A stretch of 64,000 nt of DNA from JBEOJY01 sp040275305 (lineage in GTDB: Bacteria > Pseudomonadota > Alphaproteobacteria > UBA9219): assembly GCA_040275305.1 (NCBI GenBank), contig JBEOJY010000041.1:1-64000 (forward strand), written 5' to 3'. This document shows, piece after piece, positions 1-8,327 of this stretch (its first letter is position 1; the number at the start of each line of letters is the position of its first letter). The notes under the pieces were generated by a model. It searched no databases and had not been told where the DNA came from. It worked only from the letters and a program-made list of their open reading frames with translations. The position numbers and the translations under genes were made by a program.

Positions 1-2650
1 TGATGAGGCCGACGGAGATCTTGCCGGTGCCGACGACGTCGAGAGCCTGCGTGGGCGTGGCGGAGCCGATGCCGACATACCCCGCCGAGCTGACCCGCAT
101 CCGCTCGACGCCGCCCGTGACGAGGCCGATGGTGCTGCCCGCCGGGGTATAAAGCCCGGTGGTGAGGTCGGCCTGAATATGAGGATTGGTGAGCGCGGTG
201 GTGGTGCCGAGATAGACGTTGGTGCTGCCGGTGCCGGAGGTGCCGACCGCCTGCCATGTTGTCGCGTCGCAATAGTACAAGGCGTTGCTGGCATAGCGGA
301 TCGCGCCGGCGGTGCCCGCGGCGCACGCGCCGCCGCTGGTGCCCACCTGCGCCTCGCCCGCATACACATGCAGCTTGGAGCCCGGCGTAGCGGTGCCGAT
401 GCCGAGGGCCTTGCCGGTGTTGTCCCAGAAGAAGGCGCTGTCTGCGGCGAGGTTGGTGCCGCCGTTGAACTGGACCTGTCCTGTGGAACCGGCGGCGAGG
501 GTGCTGGCGGAGTTGCTGGAGCCCGTGACGCGCCAGCGCGAGGCGGTGGCATCGTACTGAAGGGTGACGGAGGAGTTCGACGGCACCGTCAGATCGGAGC
601 CAGTGCCGGTAATGATGCGGTTGGCGGCGACGGAGGAAACGCTCTGGTTGGAAAGGATAAGCGTGTAGCTGGAAGGATTATGGAGATAAAGGACCTTGCC
701 GTCCACGCCGCCCGCAAGACCGGTGAAGGTGGCGGTGGCGGTGCCGCTGTAGCGCGCGGCGGACATGGAGCCGAGATTGACATCGTTCTGGCTCCCCGTG
801 GTGGTGTAATCCGAAGCCAGACGGAACGCCGCCGCCCCGTTCACGTCCAGCATCGTGTTCGGCGCCGTCGTGCCAAGCCCCAGCCACCCGCTGCTGTTAA
901 ACACGTCCTTCACAACACCGCCAAAGGCGATGGTGACCTGCCCGCCGTTCGTCGTGGAAACTGCGACATAGTCGTTGTTTCCATCGACGATCTGATCGCC
1001 CTGCGCCGTGTTATAGCTCGCGGAAGTCACGCGCCCGTAGGCATCGACCGTAATTTGATTATAGGGCCCGCCCGTGTTGGATATCCCGGTCGTGTCAAGT
1101 CGGGCATAGGCCAAAGTCCCCGCATTGATATTGCTCGCGTTCCGCCCGCCAAGATAGCCAAGCAAGTCGAGAGCGCTCGTCGCCGAATACCCGGTGCCGC
1201 CATTGAGTAGAGGGACGACGATATCACCCCAGTCAATCGTGCCACCACCACCGAAGTCGAAATTACCGGTGATGTTAGTCGCCGTAATAGTCCCGGAAAA
1301 CGTCGCGTTAGTGCCGCTGAGGTTTCCGCTCAACGTGGTTGTGCCAGCCGAGAGAGCTCCCAGCGAGGTCGCCCCCGAAACGCCCAGCGTCCCGCTTAAG
1401 CTGGCATCGCCTGCGCTAACCGAACTGAAACTGCCCACCCCGCCTGCGATGTTGCCCAACACGTTAAAATCCCCGGTGCTGCTGAGATTTGCGATATTGG
1501 CACCCGTCGAATAGAATTTGAAATCCTTAGTCCCGGCGGTGCTGCCGAACAGGATGTGGTTGGCGCCGTTCAGAGTCATAAGGCTGCGCGCCGTTCCCCC
1601 ACTGTCGAGCGCAAGGATGCCGCGCGTGTTTGCGAACGACAAATCGCCGTCCGTGATGGTCACGCTTTCGCCGATGGTGGCGGCATGCGTGACGCTTAGA
1701 CTGTCGAGCGTGGCCACGCCGGAGGCGGTCAGAGTCCCACCCGACGCGAGCGAAGTGGTGAACGACCCTGTATCGCCGCTGATATTGCCCGTGACGTTGC
1801 CCGTAACATTACCCGTGACGTTGCCCGTAACATTACCCGTGACATTTCCGGTTAAGGGACCGGAAAAAGCGGTAGCCGTAACGGTGCCGGTCAAATTCGA
1901 AGTGCCAATGACTGCAAGTGTGCCGGGGACCGTCATATTGCCTTGGGAATCGACCACAAGCTGATGCCCGGTTTCACCGAATTGCGCCTGCGTTTGAGTT
2001 CCCGAAGTCACGGTTTGCCACACGGCGGAACGGTTGACGGCGGTTGCGACAGGCCACGACACCAAGAAATCGTCGCCCTGCGCCGATGTGCTGCCGCACG
2101 TCGTGCTGAGATTTCCATCGGCTCCTGCGGAAATAACAACCAAGCCGGGATCGCTTCCGGGGTTGAGATGATTCTCCCATCGGCAGTAGATATAGTGGTG
2201 TCCCCAGGGGTCGAGGGTTTTGACACCCGCGCCAGCGGTAAACACGCCGACTTCGGTCGGAGATCCCGCCGACCCCGCATTCGATGCGTTGGCGGGCAGT
2301 TGGGCCTGCGCGGCGATGGCCGCCGCCTTGACGGGCGTGCTGGCGTCCGAACAGTTGGTCGATGTGTTATAGCCCGCCGATGGTAAACACAGCACCGTGT
2401 TGTCGGTGGCCCCCAGCTTGGCCGTAGCGGCAAGCGTGACGGCGGCGGCTTGCAAATCGTTCTTGGCGGCGATTGTATGCGTGACCTGCTGATTGCTGCG
2501 CAGGATCTGGCTATAACCGCTGAAGAGCGTGCCCGCGCCGACGCCGATCAATCCCAAAACATACAGAATCGGCGCAACGGCAAAACCACCCTTCAGGGCG
2601 GTCAAGGCTGCGTGCCTGTTTCTGACGTTTAGGTAGTCGTCGTCAGCCAT
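1..2650 (-). CDS. Pilin-like-anchored, tail-fibre-like surface protein (3' end outside window)
   Basis: An open frame runs without a stop from ATG 2650 to the window edge, about 883 codons, so the C-terminus is missing. It starts MADDDYLNVRN; residues about 17-42 are a hydrophobic segment (PILYVLGLIGVGAGTLF) like a type IV pilin or PilV N-terminus, followed by a Cys-containing globular part to about residue 230. The rest is low-complexity, Gly/Thr/Ser/Asn-rich beta-repeat sequence with recurrent fibre motifs such as LGLGTTAPNTMLDVNG and LGIGTATPGSKLHV, plus a tandem GNVT array. Such motifs are common in tail fibres and adhesins ending in a peptidase S74 intramolecular chaperone; I infer, but cannot see, that ending. 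Likely a trimeric surface fibre or pilus-tip adhesin. Spurious frames on the plus strand here are shadows. Confidence 0.75.
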   Translation of the reverse strand, partial: MADDDYLNVRNRHAALTALKGGFAVAPILYVLGLIGVGAGTLFSGYSQILRSNQQVTHTIAAKNDLQAAAVTLAATAKLGATDNTVLCLPSAGYNTSTNCSDASTPVKAAAIAAQAQLPANASNAGSAGSPTEVGVFTAGAGVKTLDPWGHHYIYCRWENHLNPGSDPGLVVISAGADGNLSTTCGSTSAQGDDFLVSWPVATAVNRSAVWQTVTSGTQTQAQFGETGHQLVVDSQGNMTVPGTLAVIGTSNLTGTVTATAFSGPLTGNVTGNVTGNVTGNVTGNVTGNISGDTGSFTTSLASGGTLTASGVATLDSLSVTHAATIGESVTITDGDLSFANTRGILALDSGGTARSLMTLNGANHILFGSTAGTKDFKFYSTGANIANLSSTGDFNVLGNIAGGVGSFSSVSAGDASLSGTLGVSGATSLGALSAGTTTLSGNLSGTNATFSGTITATNITGNFDFGGGGTIDWGDIVVPLLNGGTGYSATSALDLLGYLGGRNASNINAGTLAYARLDTTGISNTGGPYNQITVDAYGRVTSASYNTAQGDQIVDGNNDYVAVSTTNGGQVTIAFGGVVKDVFNSSGWLGLGTTAPNTMLDVNGAAAFRLASDYTTTGSQNDVNLGSMSAARYSGTATATFTGLAGGVDGKVLYLHNPSSYTLILSNQSVSSVAANRIITGTGSDLTVPSNSSVTLQYDATASRWRVTGSSNSASTLAAGSTGQVQFNGGTNLAADSAFFWDNTGKALGIGTATPGSKLHVYAGEAQVGTSGGACAAGTAGAIRYASNALYYCDATTWQAVGTSGTGSTNVYLGTTTALTNPHIQADLTTGLYTPAGSTIGLVTGGVERMRVSSAGYVGIGSATPTQALDVVGTGKISVGLI
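1785..1844 (-). repeat. Five tandem 12-bp units encoding GNVT repeats
   Basis: Five consecutive 12-bp units (plus-strand forms ttgcccgtgacg, ttgcccgtaaca, ttacccgtgacg) form a partial 24-bp higher-order period at 1797-1820 and 1821-1844. On the minus strand each unit encodes Gly-Asn-Val-Thr in frame in the fibre gene, flanked by degenerate copies GNIS and GPLT. Unit length is a multiple of three, so copy-number change would alter fibre length without breaking the frame. Confidence 0.9.
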
Positions 2651-3046
2651 ACCCCAACCCAAAGAAAGCCATGCTGCCGCAACGAGATAAACTCGCCACG
2701 CAAACGCGCATGCGCTCGCCGATACACAACGGCGCGATCAGGCCATTTGACGCAAAAAGAATTAACATTTGGCAAACCGACGACGAAGACGCGGCGAAAA
2801 AGGAGAAACGCGAATCGATAAAGGAAACTCTGCGCTGAATCCACACCGGAGGCAAGAAACAGGCGGTTAAGAACCGAGAGCATTTGTCTTAATGTGGATC
2901 GATGGAAAACAGCGTAAGACAAGCAATAGTGAGGCTTTGCCGCGAACAAAAATCATGCGGAAACGGAAATATTCCGGAAGCCGTATCAAGGAATCTGTGA
3001 CGGTGTTGCTGAATATCCTCAGATGCAACGGGCTTTAAGCAATCGA
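2651..3046. other. Intergenic stretch upstream of the fibre gene
   Basis: About 400 bp between the fibre start and the end of the possible DUF2336 extension. It should hold the fibre gene's promoter on the minus strand, but I see no convincing -35/-10 pair, terminator or RNA gene. Short frames here have no protein-like character. Confidence 0.5.
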
Positions 3047-3260
3047 TCAGGTTTGATCAGTGCTTCCCGACAAGGCCGTTCTCTGAGAAAAATAGCCGCG
3101 CGCCATACGCAAAGCGACCTCGGCATCATGCTCGGCGGCCCAGTCGAGCTTCCCGCCGCAGCCCAGACACATATCAAGCGCCGTGCTCATCTCGCGCAAC
3201 AAAGTCTCGACTGTTTCGGACTTGTTTAGTTGAGAGATTATTCCGTAGAGTGAAGCCTCA
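3047..3260 (-). pseudogene. Possible frame-shifted C-terminal extension of the DUF2336 gene
   Basis: Immediately after the G8 run (plus-strand C8 at 3261-3268) a second minus-strand frame stays open for about 70 codons to a TGA at 3047-3049. It has protein-like content, including SQLNKSETVETLLREM, a CLGCGGKLDW Cys pair and AEVALRMARGYF. One extra G (G9) would join it in frame to the DUF2336 protein; with G8 the protein ends after VRLHSTE. Either the tract varies, a sequencing error occurred, or this is a decayed tail. No independent start codon with a ribosome site is obvious. Confidence 0.45.
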
Positions 3261-4380
3261 CCCCCCCCGTCCCGATAACATCACCAAGCTTGTCGAGCAG
3301 ATAATCAAGGTCATCGGAGGCGAAATCCTCATACTGGGTCAAAACGCGCTCGATCACGCGAGCCTGATAGCGCTCGCGGTCATGCTCCCCCCCATCCAAC
3401 GGGGTTTCGTGCACCACATCGATGGCCACGCGCACGGCGGGCAACAGCCGTTGAGGTAGGCTGGTCTTCAGATATAGCTGTTTGAGACCGAGTCGCCCGG
3501 CATCATGGATCAGAATGCGCGCGTTGATCAGCGGCACGTTGGCCAAAACCGCCATAGCGACTTCAAAGAACGAGACATCGCCCATGCACAGCGCACGTAG
3601 AACGATCGAGGGCGTCAGTCGCTTGTTGCGATACATCTGAGTGACGAGCTTTTCGAGCTCTTCCTCGCTCGATCCGCCCGAAAGATTGATGACGGTGCGC
3701 TCGCGGCTCTGCAGCACAAGGTTTGCGGCGACATTAGGCGACAGTTCATGATGAGAGACGAGGTAATCCTTAAGACTCTCGGACACCAGCGTGACGAGCC
3801 GCTCGGCCACCGTGACGGGCAGCGCGTCGCGCTTGACCATCTTTTCTTTGACCACATCGCTTTGGGCGAAGCGATCAACCGCCTTGTTATAGCTTAAGTC
3901 GCTGATTTTCGCGCCTGCGTTTTCCATAAGCGTGGCGACGGCCTTCTCCCCCGCCGAGGAAATTATTGCCTCCGACACCTTCTCGGAAACCAACGGGCGT
4001 CCCGCGATAGTTTCCTGCTTGCTGGCCCCGCCGCTGCGGACGATTTCGGCGAGATCGTCATCGGTCAGCACCTGCGAGTGCTCCAGCATCGGCAAAGCAA
4101 CGCTTTCTATATCCTGCGCGAGCTTAAGCGCGGCATCATGCGGGATCCGCGCAGCCTTGCGCAGGCTCTGCGCGAGCGCTTGCCGAACCGAAACCTCGAC
4201 GTCACGCACCATCGCGCGGACAATGTCCTGCGCAAGTGCGACCTCAGTTTCGGTGAGGCGAGGACTGTCGATTTCAACGGCCAGCTTTCCGGCAAGCTCC
4301 GCGCGAACATGCGGCGAAGGTTCTGCCAACAGCTTGGCGACATCGGCTTGTGTGAGTGTAGTGGTCATGGCATCAGCCAT
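3238..4380 (-). CDS. DUF2336 family protein
   Basis: 380 aa, soluble, helix-rich, no signal peptide. The sequence is a chain of HEAT-like helical segments (e.g. LLAEPSPHVRAELAGKLA near the start, LLPAVRVAIDVVHETP near the end), typical of the alphaproteobacterial DUF2336 family, whose role is poorly defined. Residues beyond the LLDKLGDVIG segment are affected by a G8 tract: the annotated frame stops seven codons after it, while the +1 frame stays open for about 70 codons. The gene stands alone; apt is divergent. Family assignment is from overall sequence character and length; function unknown. Confidence 0.75.
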   Translation of the reverse strand: MADAMTTTLTQADVAKLLAEPSPHVRAELAGKLAVEIDSPRLTETEVALAQDIVRAMVRDVEVSVRQALAQSLRKAARIPHDAALKLAQDIESVALPMLEHSQVLTDDDLAEIVRSGGASKQETIAGRPLVSEKVSEAIISSAGEKAVATLMENAGAKISDLSYNKAVDRFAQSDVVKEKMVKRDALPVTVAERLVTLVSESLKDYLVSHHELSPNVAANLVLQSRERTVINLSGGSSEEELEKLVTQMYRNKRLTPSIVLRALCMGDVSFFEVAMAVLANVPLINARILIHDAGRLGLKQLYLKTSLPQRLLPAVRVAIDVVHETPLDGGEHDRERYQARVIERVLTQYEDFASDDLDYLLDKLGDVIGTGGVRLHSTE

Positions 4381-4558
4381 TGTGCATAGCCCCGCTGCGC
4401 GTAACAGTCAAAGATATCTTTCCCCATCAAACAGCCTTTTAATCGATTATTATCCATCCGCAAGGCGCAAAGAGCCAATGCCAGACCTTGCTTTGTGCCA
4501 TGTTTTGGTTAGAAAACAGTTAAGACTCTCAGGACAGATCAGGATCGGAAAGGCAAAC

Positions 4559-5077
4559 ATGCTCAACCTTAAACAACATATCCGCAGCATTCCCGATTTC
4601 CCCAAGCCGGGAATTTTATTTTACGACATTGGCACTTTGCTGGCGCACAGCGAAGCGTGGCGTGAAACGGTCGCGAGATTGGTGGACATCGTGCGCCCCA
4701 TGAAGCCAGACGCCTTGATCGGGATCGAATCGCGAGGCTTTCTAGTGGCCGCGCCTTTGGCGGCTGCGCTGGGAATCGGATTCGTGATGGTGCGCAAGAA
4801 AGGCAAGCTGCCTGGCAACACCGTTCCCTACACCTATCAGCTCGAATACGGAGCGGACACGATAGAGATTCAGGAAGGGATGTTGAAACCCGGTCAGAAA
4901 GTCATCATATGCGACGACCTTCTGGCGACCGGAGGCACGGCGTCGGCAGCCGTGACGCTTGCGCGCAAGATAGGTGCCGAAGTTATTCACGCTGCCTTTA
5001 TCATTGAGCTGGAGGAACTCAAGGGGCGGTTGAAACTCGACGTGCCGACTTCAAGCTTGGTGCGTTACGCGGACTAA
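4559..5077 (+). CDS. apt: Adenine phosphoribosyltransferase
   Basis: 172 aa. Converts adenine and PRPP to AMP in purine salvage, in the cytoplasm. The N-terminus LKQHIRSIPDFPKPGILFYDI is the classic Apt signature, and the PRPP-binding loop VIICDDLLATGGT lies at about residues 115-127. The chosen ATG has a GGAAAGG ribosome site about 7 nt upstream; the frame is open far upstream (from 3932) but that part lies antisense to the DUF2336 gene and is not coding. Full length for the family. It converges on the ParE toxin gene. Confidence 0.95.
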   Translation: MLNLKQHIRSIPDFPKPGILFYDIGTLLAHSEAWRETVARLVDIVRPMKPDALIGIESRGFLVAAPLAAALGIGFVMVRKKGKLPGNTVPYTYQLEYGADTIEIQEGMLKPGQKVIICDDLLATGGTASAAVTLARKIGAEVIHAAFIIELEELKGRLKLDVPTSSLVRYAD

Positions 5078-5095
5078 ACGGTCATATCAGAAGAT

Positions 5096-5413
5096 TCACA
5101 GGGATTCGTCGATATCTTCGACCACAGACATACAGTCCGGATTTCGCCGCCTGCGTCCTAGAAGAAGCCGCTCGATGCGTACTTCGTCGTCATGCGCCGA
5201 GAAATAGATCGTCCAGCGGTCATATGTGGCGCAGCGCAACCCCTCGCCAAGATCTGGCGCAGGCTCCCATGCATGTGGCGCGTGCGCGATGGCGCGGCAG
5301 TATCGCAGGAGTTCCTTCATAGTTGCGACGGCTGAGGCAGGATCGTTTCGGGCAGCCCTGTCCCCAAAATCCTCAAGATCGTTCGATGCCTCTTCTGATA
5401 TTATGAAGCGCAT
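5096..5413 (-). CDS. parE: ParE/RelE-family toxin
   Basis: 105 aa. Begins MRFIISEEASNDLEDFGD, the alpha-helical start of ParE/RelE-fold toxins, followed by the usual basic beta-strand region (RCATYDRWTIYFSAHDD, then EVRIERLLLGRR). ParE proteins inhibit DNA gyrase and RelE relatives cleave mRNA; which applies here cannot be told from sequence. Its start overlaps the antitoxin's end by 13 bp, as usual for an antitoxin-first type II operon. Located between apt and metK, probably a chromosomal addiction module. Confidence 0.85.
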   Translation of the reverse strand: MRFIISEEASNDLEDFGDRAARNDPASAVATMKELLRYCRAIAHAPHAWEPAPDLGEGLRCATYDRWTIYFSAHDDEVRIERLLLGRRRRNPDCMSVVEDIDESL

Positions 5414-5685
5414 TGTTTTCGCGCGTCCCCGACCGCAGCTAACGCTTCGTATTTGGCAATCAACCTGTTGAAAACTTCTTCCGCCATTTTGCCCGAACCG
5501 CTATTGACGCCCCGCGCTATTTCCTTGCGGATTCTCTCGGTCTGCTGCGCGCGCGCCTGCTCGCGTGCTTCCAGAAGGCGCAGGCCGTCGCGCACGACCT
5601 CGCTGGCGCTGGCATAGCGTCCAGAGGCCAGCAGGTTCTTGATAAGATTCTCAAAATGATCGCCGATGGCGTAGCTCGATGGCAC
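5401..5685 (-). CDS. parD: ParD-type antitoxin
   Basis: 94 aa. The N-terminal half (YAIGDHFENLIKNLLASGR, then YASASEVVRDGLRLLEARE) matches the CC2985/ParD ribbon-helix-helix family: DNA-binding strand and helices, then a charged, Gln/Arg-rich tail that would wrap the toxin. It probably autorepresses the pair. The frame opens at a GTG (5685). It lies upstream of and overlaps parE by 13 bp, with metK on the same strand 58 bp upstream, so some read-through from metK is possible. Confidence 0.85.
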   Translation of the reverse strand: MPSSYAIGDHFENLIKNLLASGRYASASEVVRDGLRLLEAREQARAQQTERIRKEIARGVNSGSGKMAEEVFNRLIAKYEALAAVGDARKQCAS

Positions 5686-5743
5686 GGCACGCTCACGAGA
5701 ACAGAAAAAACTTCATGTTCGAGTGCCTGGCGGCACCGAACCC

Positions 5744-6925
5744 TTATAGCCCGAAGGCGCTCTTCAACTCAGGCACGAGATCGAGACGCTCCCACGAAAA
5801 GTGGCCGTCATCTTCTGGATCGCGGCCAAAATGGCCGAATGAAGAAGTTTTTTTGTAGATAGGGCGGTTGAGCTGCAGCCGCTCGCGAATGCCGCGCGGC
5901 GAGAGCTTGACCATGTCGCGCAGCGTGTCGGAAAGCTTGGAAACATCGACATGATGAGTGCCGTCCGTCGAAACATACAACGCAAGAGGCTCTGAAACGC
6001 CAATCGCGTAGGCGAGTTGAATTGTGCAGCGATCCGCAATGCCTGCCGCCACGATGTTCTTGGCGAGATACCGCGCCATATAAGCGGCCGAACGGTCGAC
6101 CTTCGTGGGGTCTTTACCTGAAAACGCGCCGCCGCCATGAGGCGCCGCGCCGCCGTAAGTATCCACAATGATCTTGCGTCCGGTCAAACCTGCGTCGCCA
6201 TCAGGCCCGCCGATCACAAAGCGCCCAGTGGGGTTGACGTAGAAATGGTCTTCGTCGCACATCCATCCTTCTGGCAAAGCTTTTTCAACATAAGGACGCA
6301 CCATCTCGCGCACTTCCGCCTGTTCGATCTTCTCGTCATGCTGCGTAGACACGACTATTCCCGTCGCGCGGAGCGGCTTGCCGTCGACATACTCAAGCGT
6401 GACCTGACTCTTGGAATCTGGCCCCAGCAAGGGAAGCTTACCCGCATGCCGATCTTCGGAAATATGCCGCAAAATGTTGTGCGCGTAATGCAACGGGGCA
6501 GGCATCAGGCTTGGCGTCTCCTTGCAGGCAAAACCGAACATAATACCTTGGTCGCCAGCGCCCTCATCCTTGTTGCCCGAAGCGTCTACGCCCATCGCGA
6601 TATCCTGCGACTGCGCATGCACATAGATTTGAACATCGGCCCATTGCCAGTGGAATCCCTTCTGGGCATAGCCAATCTCACGCACGGCGTCGCGCGCGGC
6701 CTGCTCCATCTCGCGGGGGGTTATGTTCTGCGGACCGCGAATCTCTCCTGCCAAAACAATCCGGTTCGTGGTGCAAAGCGTCTCGACGGCAATGCGGCTG
6801 TGGGGATCGTGCGACAAGAACAGGTCAACAATAGAGTCGGAAATACGGTCGCACACCTTGTCAGGATGGCCCTCGCCAACGGATTCGGAGGTAAACAGAT
6901 AACGGTTCTGGGAAGAAGAAGCCAT
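5744..6925 (-). CDS. metK: S-adenosylmethionine synthetase
   Basis: 393 aa. Makes S-adenosylmethionine from methionine and ATP. The N-terminus YLFTSESVGEGHPDKVCD carries the catalytic His (H20) and the ATP/Mg-binding motif; GGGAFSGKDPTKVDRSAAY is the P-loop-like second signature. The frame is open 29 codons further upstream, but MASSSQNRYLF is the conserved start, so I use 6925. The ribosome site is weak. Transcription is divergent from rpmB across about 280 bp; I looked for a SAM riboswitch in the leader and saw none. Confidence 0.95.
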   Translation of the reverse strand: MASSSQNRYLFTSESVGEGHPDKVCDRISDSIVDLFLSHDPHSRIAVETLCTTNRIVLAGEIRGPQNITPREMEQAARDAVREIGYAQKGFHWQWADVQIYVHAQSQDIAMGVDASGNKDEGAGDQGIMFGFACKETPSLMPAPLHYAHNILRHISEDRHAGKLPLLGPDSKSQVTLEYVDGKPLRATGIVVSTQHDEKIEQAEVREMVRPYVEKALPEGWMCDEDHFYVNPTGRFVIGGPDGDAGLTGRKIIVDTYGGAAPHGGGAFSGKDPTKVDRSAAYMARYLAKNIVAAGIADRCTIQLAYAIGVSEPLALYVSTDGTHHVDVSKLSDTLRDMVKLSPRGIRERLQLNRPIYKKTSSFGHFGRDPEDDGHFSWERLDLVPELKSAFGL

Positions 6926-7086
6926 GGAAAGTCCAATAAGATGGGGTCGAGGTGGAATTCGATAGAATCGAACAAGATCAAGAGGTAAACTGAGCACGAA
7001 TGGCAGAGGCAATCAAGTGGTTAACAAAACTTGCGCAAAAAATTCGCGGCATGACATAAGGTTAACGCCAGCCATGCAGCAAATTC

Positions 7087-7116
7087 TTGACTTACACAGG
7101 GGGGACCCCCTATAAA
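7087..7116 (+). promoter_or_regulatory. Sigma-70-type promoter for rpmB
   Basis: TTGACT at 7087-7092 and TATAAA at 7111-7116 are separated by 18 nt. The spacer contains a perfect G/C palindrome (GGGGGGACCCCC) just before the -10 box. It points at rpmB about 95 bp downstream. Confidence 0.6.
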
Positions 7117-7209
7117 CGCCCCCTCTGCTGCCTTTGTTTGACATGAAGGACAAGCTTGGCGCGGACGAGAACAACATTCATTTAGCATGAAGGGCGGGGA
7201 AGCCCCCGC

Positions 7210-7509
7210 ATGACAATTATGGCCCGTATCTGCTCAGTAAACGGTAAAAAGCCGCACTTTGGCAACAATGTCAGCCACGCGAACAACAAATCGCGTCGGC
7301 GTTTCCAGCCGAACCTGCAGGTTTGCTCGTTCCCCTCCGAAATTTTGGGAAAAATGGTAGCCTTGCGTCTGACCGCTAACGGCATTCGTACGATCGAGCA
7401 CAATGGCGGCCTCGACTCTTGGCTGCTTGGCACACGCAACAGCCGCTTAAGCGACACAGCCCTGAAGATCAAAAAGCGCCTTGTGAAGGCGCAAGCAGTT
7501 AAAGCCTGA
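7210..7509 (+). CDS. rpmB: 50S ribosomal protein L28
   Basis: 99 aa. Small basic large-subunit protein. MARICSVNGKKPHFGNNVSHA and NNKSRRRFQPNLQ are the family signature; the family usually starts at the MAR methionine, here codon 4 (7219). However, the only good ribosome site (GCGGGGAAG) is placed for ATG 7210, so the first ATG is plausible and gives an MTI extension. Preceded by a strong promoter and followed by a strong terminator, so it is a monocistronic unit. Confidence 0.95.
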   Translation: MTIMARICSVNGKKPHFGNNVSHANNKSRRRFQPNLQVCSFPSEILGKMVALRLTANGIRTIEHNGGLDSWLLGTRNSRLSDTALKIKKRLVKAQAVKA

Positions 7510-7539
7510 TCTCAATCTTCGAAGGCCACGAAGTTAATA

Positions 7540-7574
7540 CCCCGCGCCGCCATAAAGCCGCGCGGGGTTTTTTT
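7540..7574 (+). terminator. Rho-independent terminator after rpmB
   Basis: CCCCGCGC and GCGCGGGG form a GC stem around a short loop, followed by seven T residues. Confidence 0.9.
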
Positions 7575-7637
7575 GCGTGGATTTTGCCATCACAAGAAAA
7601 TGCGGATAGAGTTGCCTAAATATTGTTTTAAGAGGAT

Positions 7638-8327
7638 ATGACAGGACTTTATATGACAAACACCGACATAAATATGGAACCATGTCGCGAATTTGCGTGG
7701 GTTGGCAATGGCGAATCCATCGCGAACAAAGCATGGGAACTAGACCAAATTCTCGCCACTCCCAAAGTACAAAGAATAATCATAGCAAAATGGACGTTTC
7801 TGGAGAACTTATTCGGGTGCGGACGATTCACGATCGATATCTGCCCGGACAACGCCTCCCAATCGGGCGATCAAATTCCTTGCGCCATATGGACCTGCTC
7901 GACCGCAACGGAAGACCAGAGAAAAACCGTTCAACGCAAGCTCGATCAGCTCTCGGTCGGTTTCAATATAGGCCCAGCGCATACTAGGCAGCCTCGCAAC
8001 CCAGGGGACGACTATGCCTTTATCTTCGTGGGGCAAGACCATGTCGCTGCATTGGCGGCCATGGCGCATAGATGGCAAGCGCGTATGGAAGATGATGTTG
8101 CCAAAGTGTGGTGCGGGGATAGTGGTATCGGCGACTCTGCGTCTATGCGGACCGCGCTTGAAAACTGCAGGGAACTCGCAAGTCTCGCGCAAGGCCGCCT
8201 TCCGGACCGCCTGATGACCCCGTCAAGACCTCCACTTGAGGCAGCAAGCGGCAAGAACCTTCAGACACTGGGACCCCCAAACCAATTAGGCTGGGGACAA
8301 CGACTGCGTAAGTTTGTATTAGGTTGA
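7638..8327 (+). CDS. Hypothetical protein, 229 aa
   Basis: I do not recognise this protein. It is soluble with no signal peptide or membrane segment; it contains Cys/Trp-rich central strands (WTFLENLFGCGRFTIDICPD) and a Pro/Gly-rich tail. Starts at 7638 (GAGG only 2 nt upstream) or 7653 (AGGA about 6 nt upstream) are both possible. Codon use resembles coding sequence throughout and no competing frame is better. Its stop overlaps the end of flgD by 9 bp in convergent orientation. Nothing links it to the flagellar block except position. Confidence 0.6.
   Translation: MTGLYMTNTDINMEPCREFAWVGNGESIANKAWELDQILATPKVQRIIIAKWTFLENLFGCGRFTIDICPDNASQSGDQIPCAIWTCSTATEDQRKTVQRKLDQLSVGFNIGPAHTRQPRNPGDDYAFIFVGQDHVAALAAMAHRWQARMEDDVAKVWCGDSGIGDSASMRTALENCRELASLAQGRLPDRLMTPSRPPLEAASGKNLQTLGPPNQLGWGQRLRKFVLG

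Noticed and set aside
179..2386. Long plus-strand frames rich in Arg/Gly/Ala over the fibre gene
   Set aside because: They are antisense shadows of the continuous minus-strand fibre frame, with no ribosome sites and shifting frames.
6926..7086. SAM riboswitch upstream of metK
   Set aside because: I looked for a recognisable SAM aptamer in the minus-strand leader and saw no conserved core; absence is tentative.
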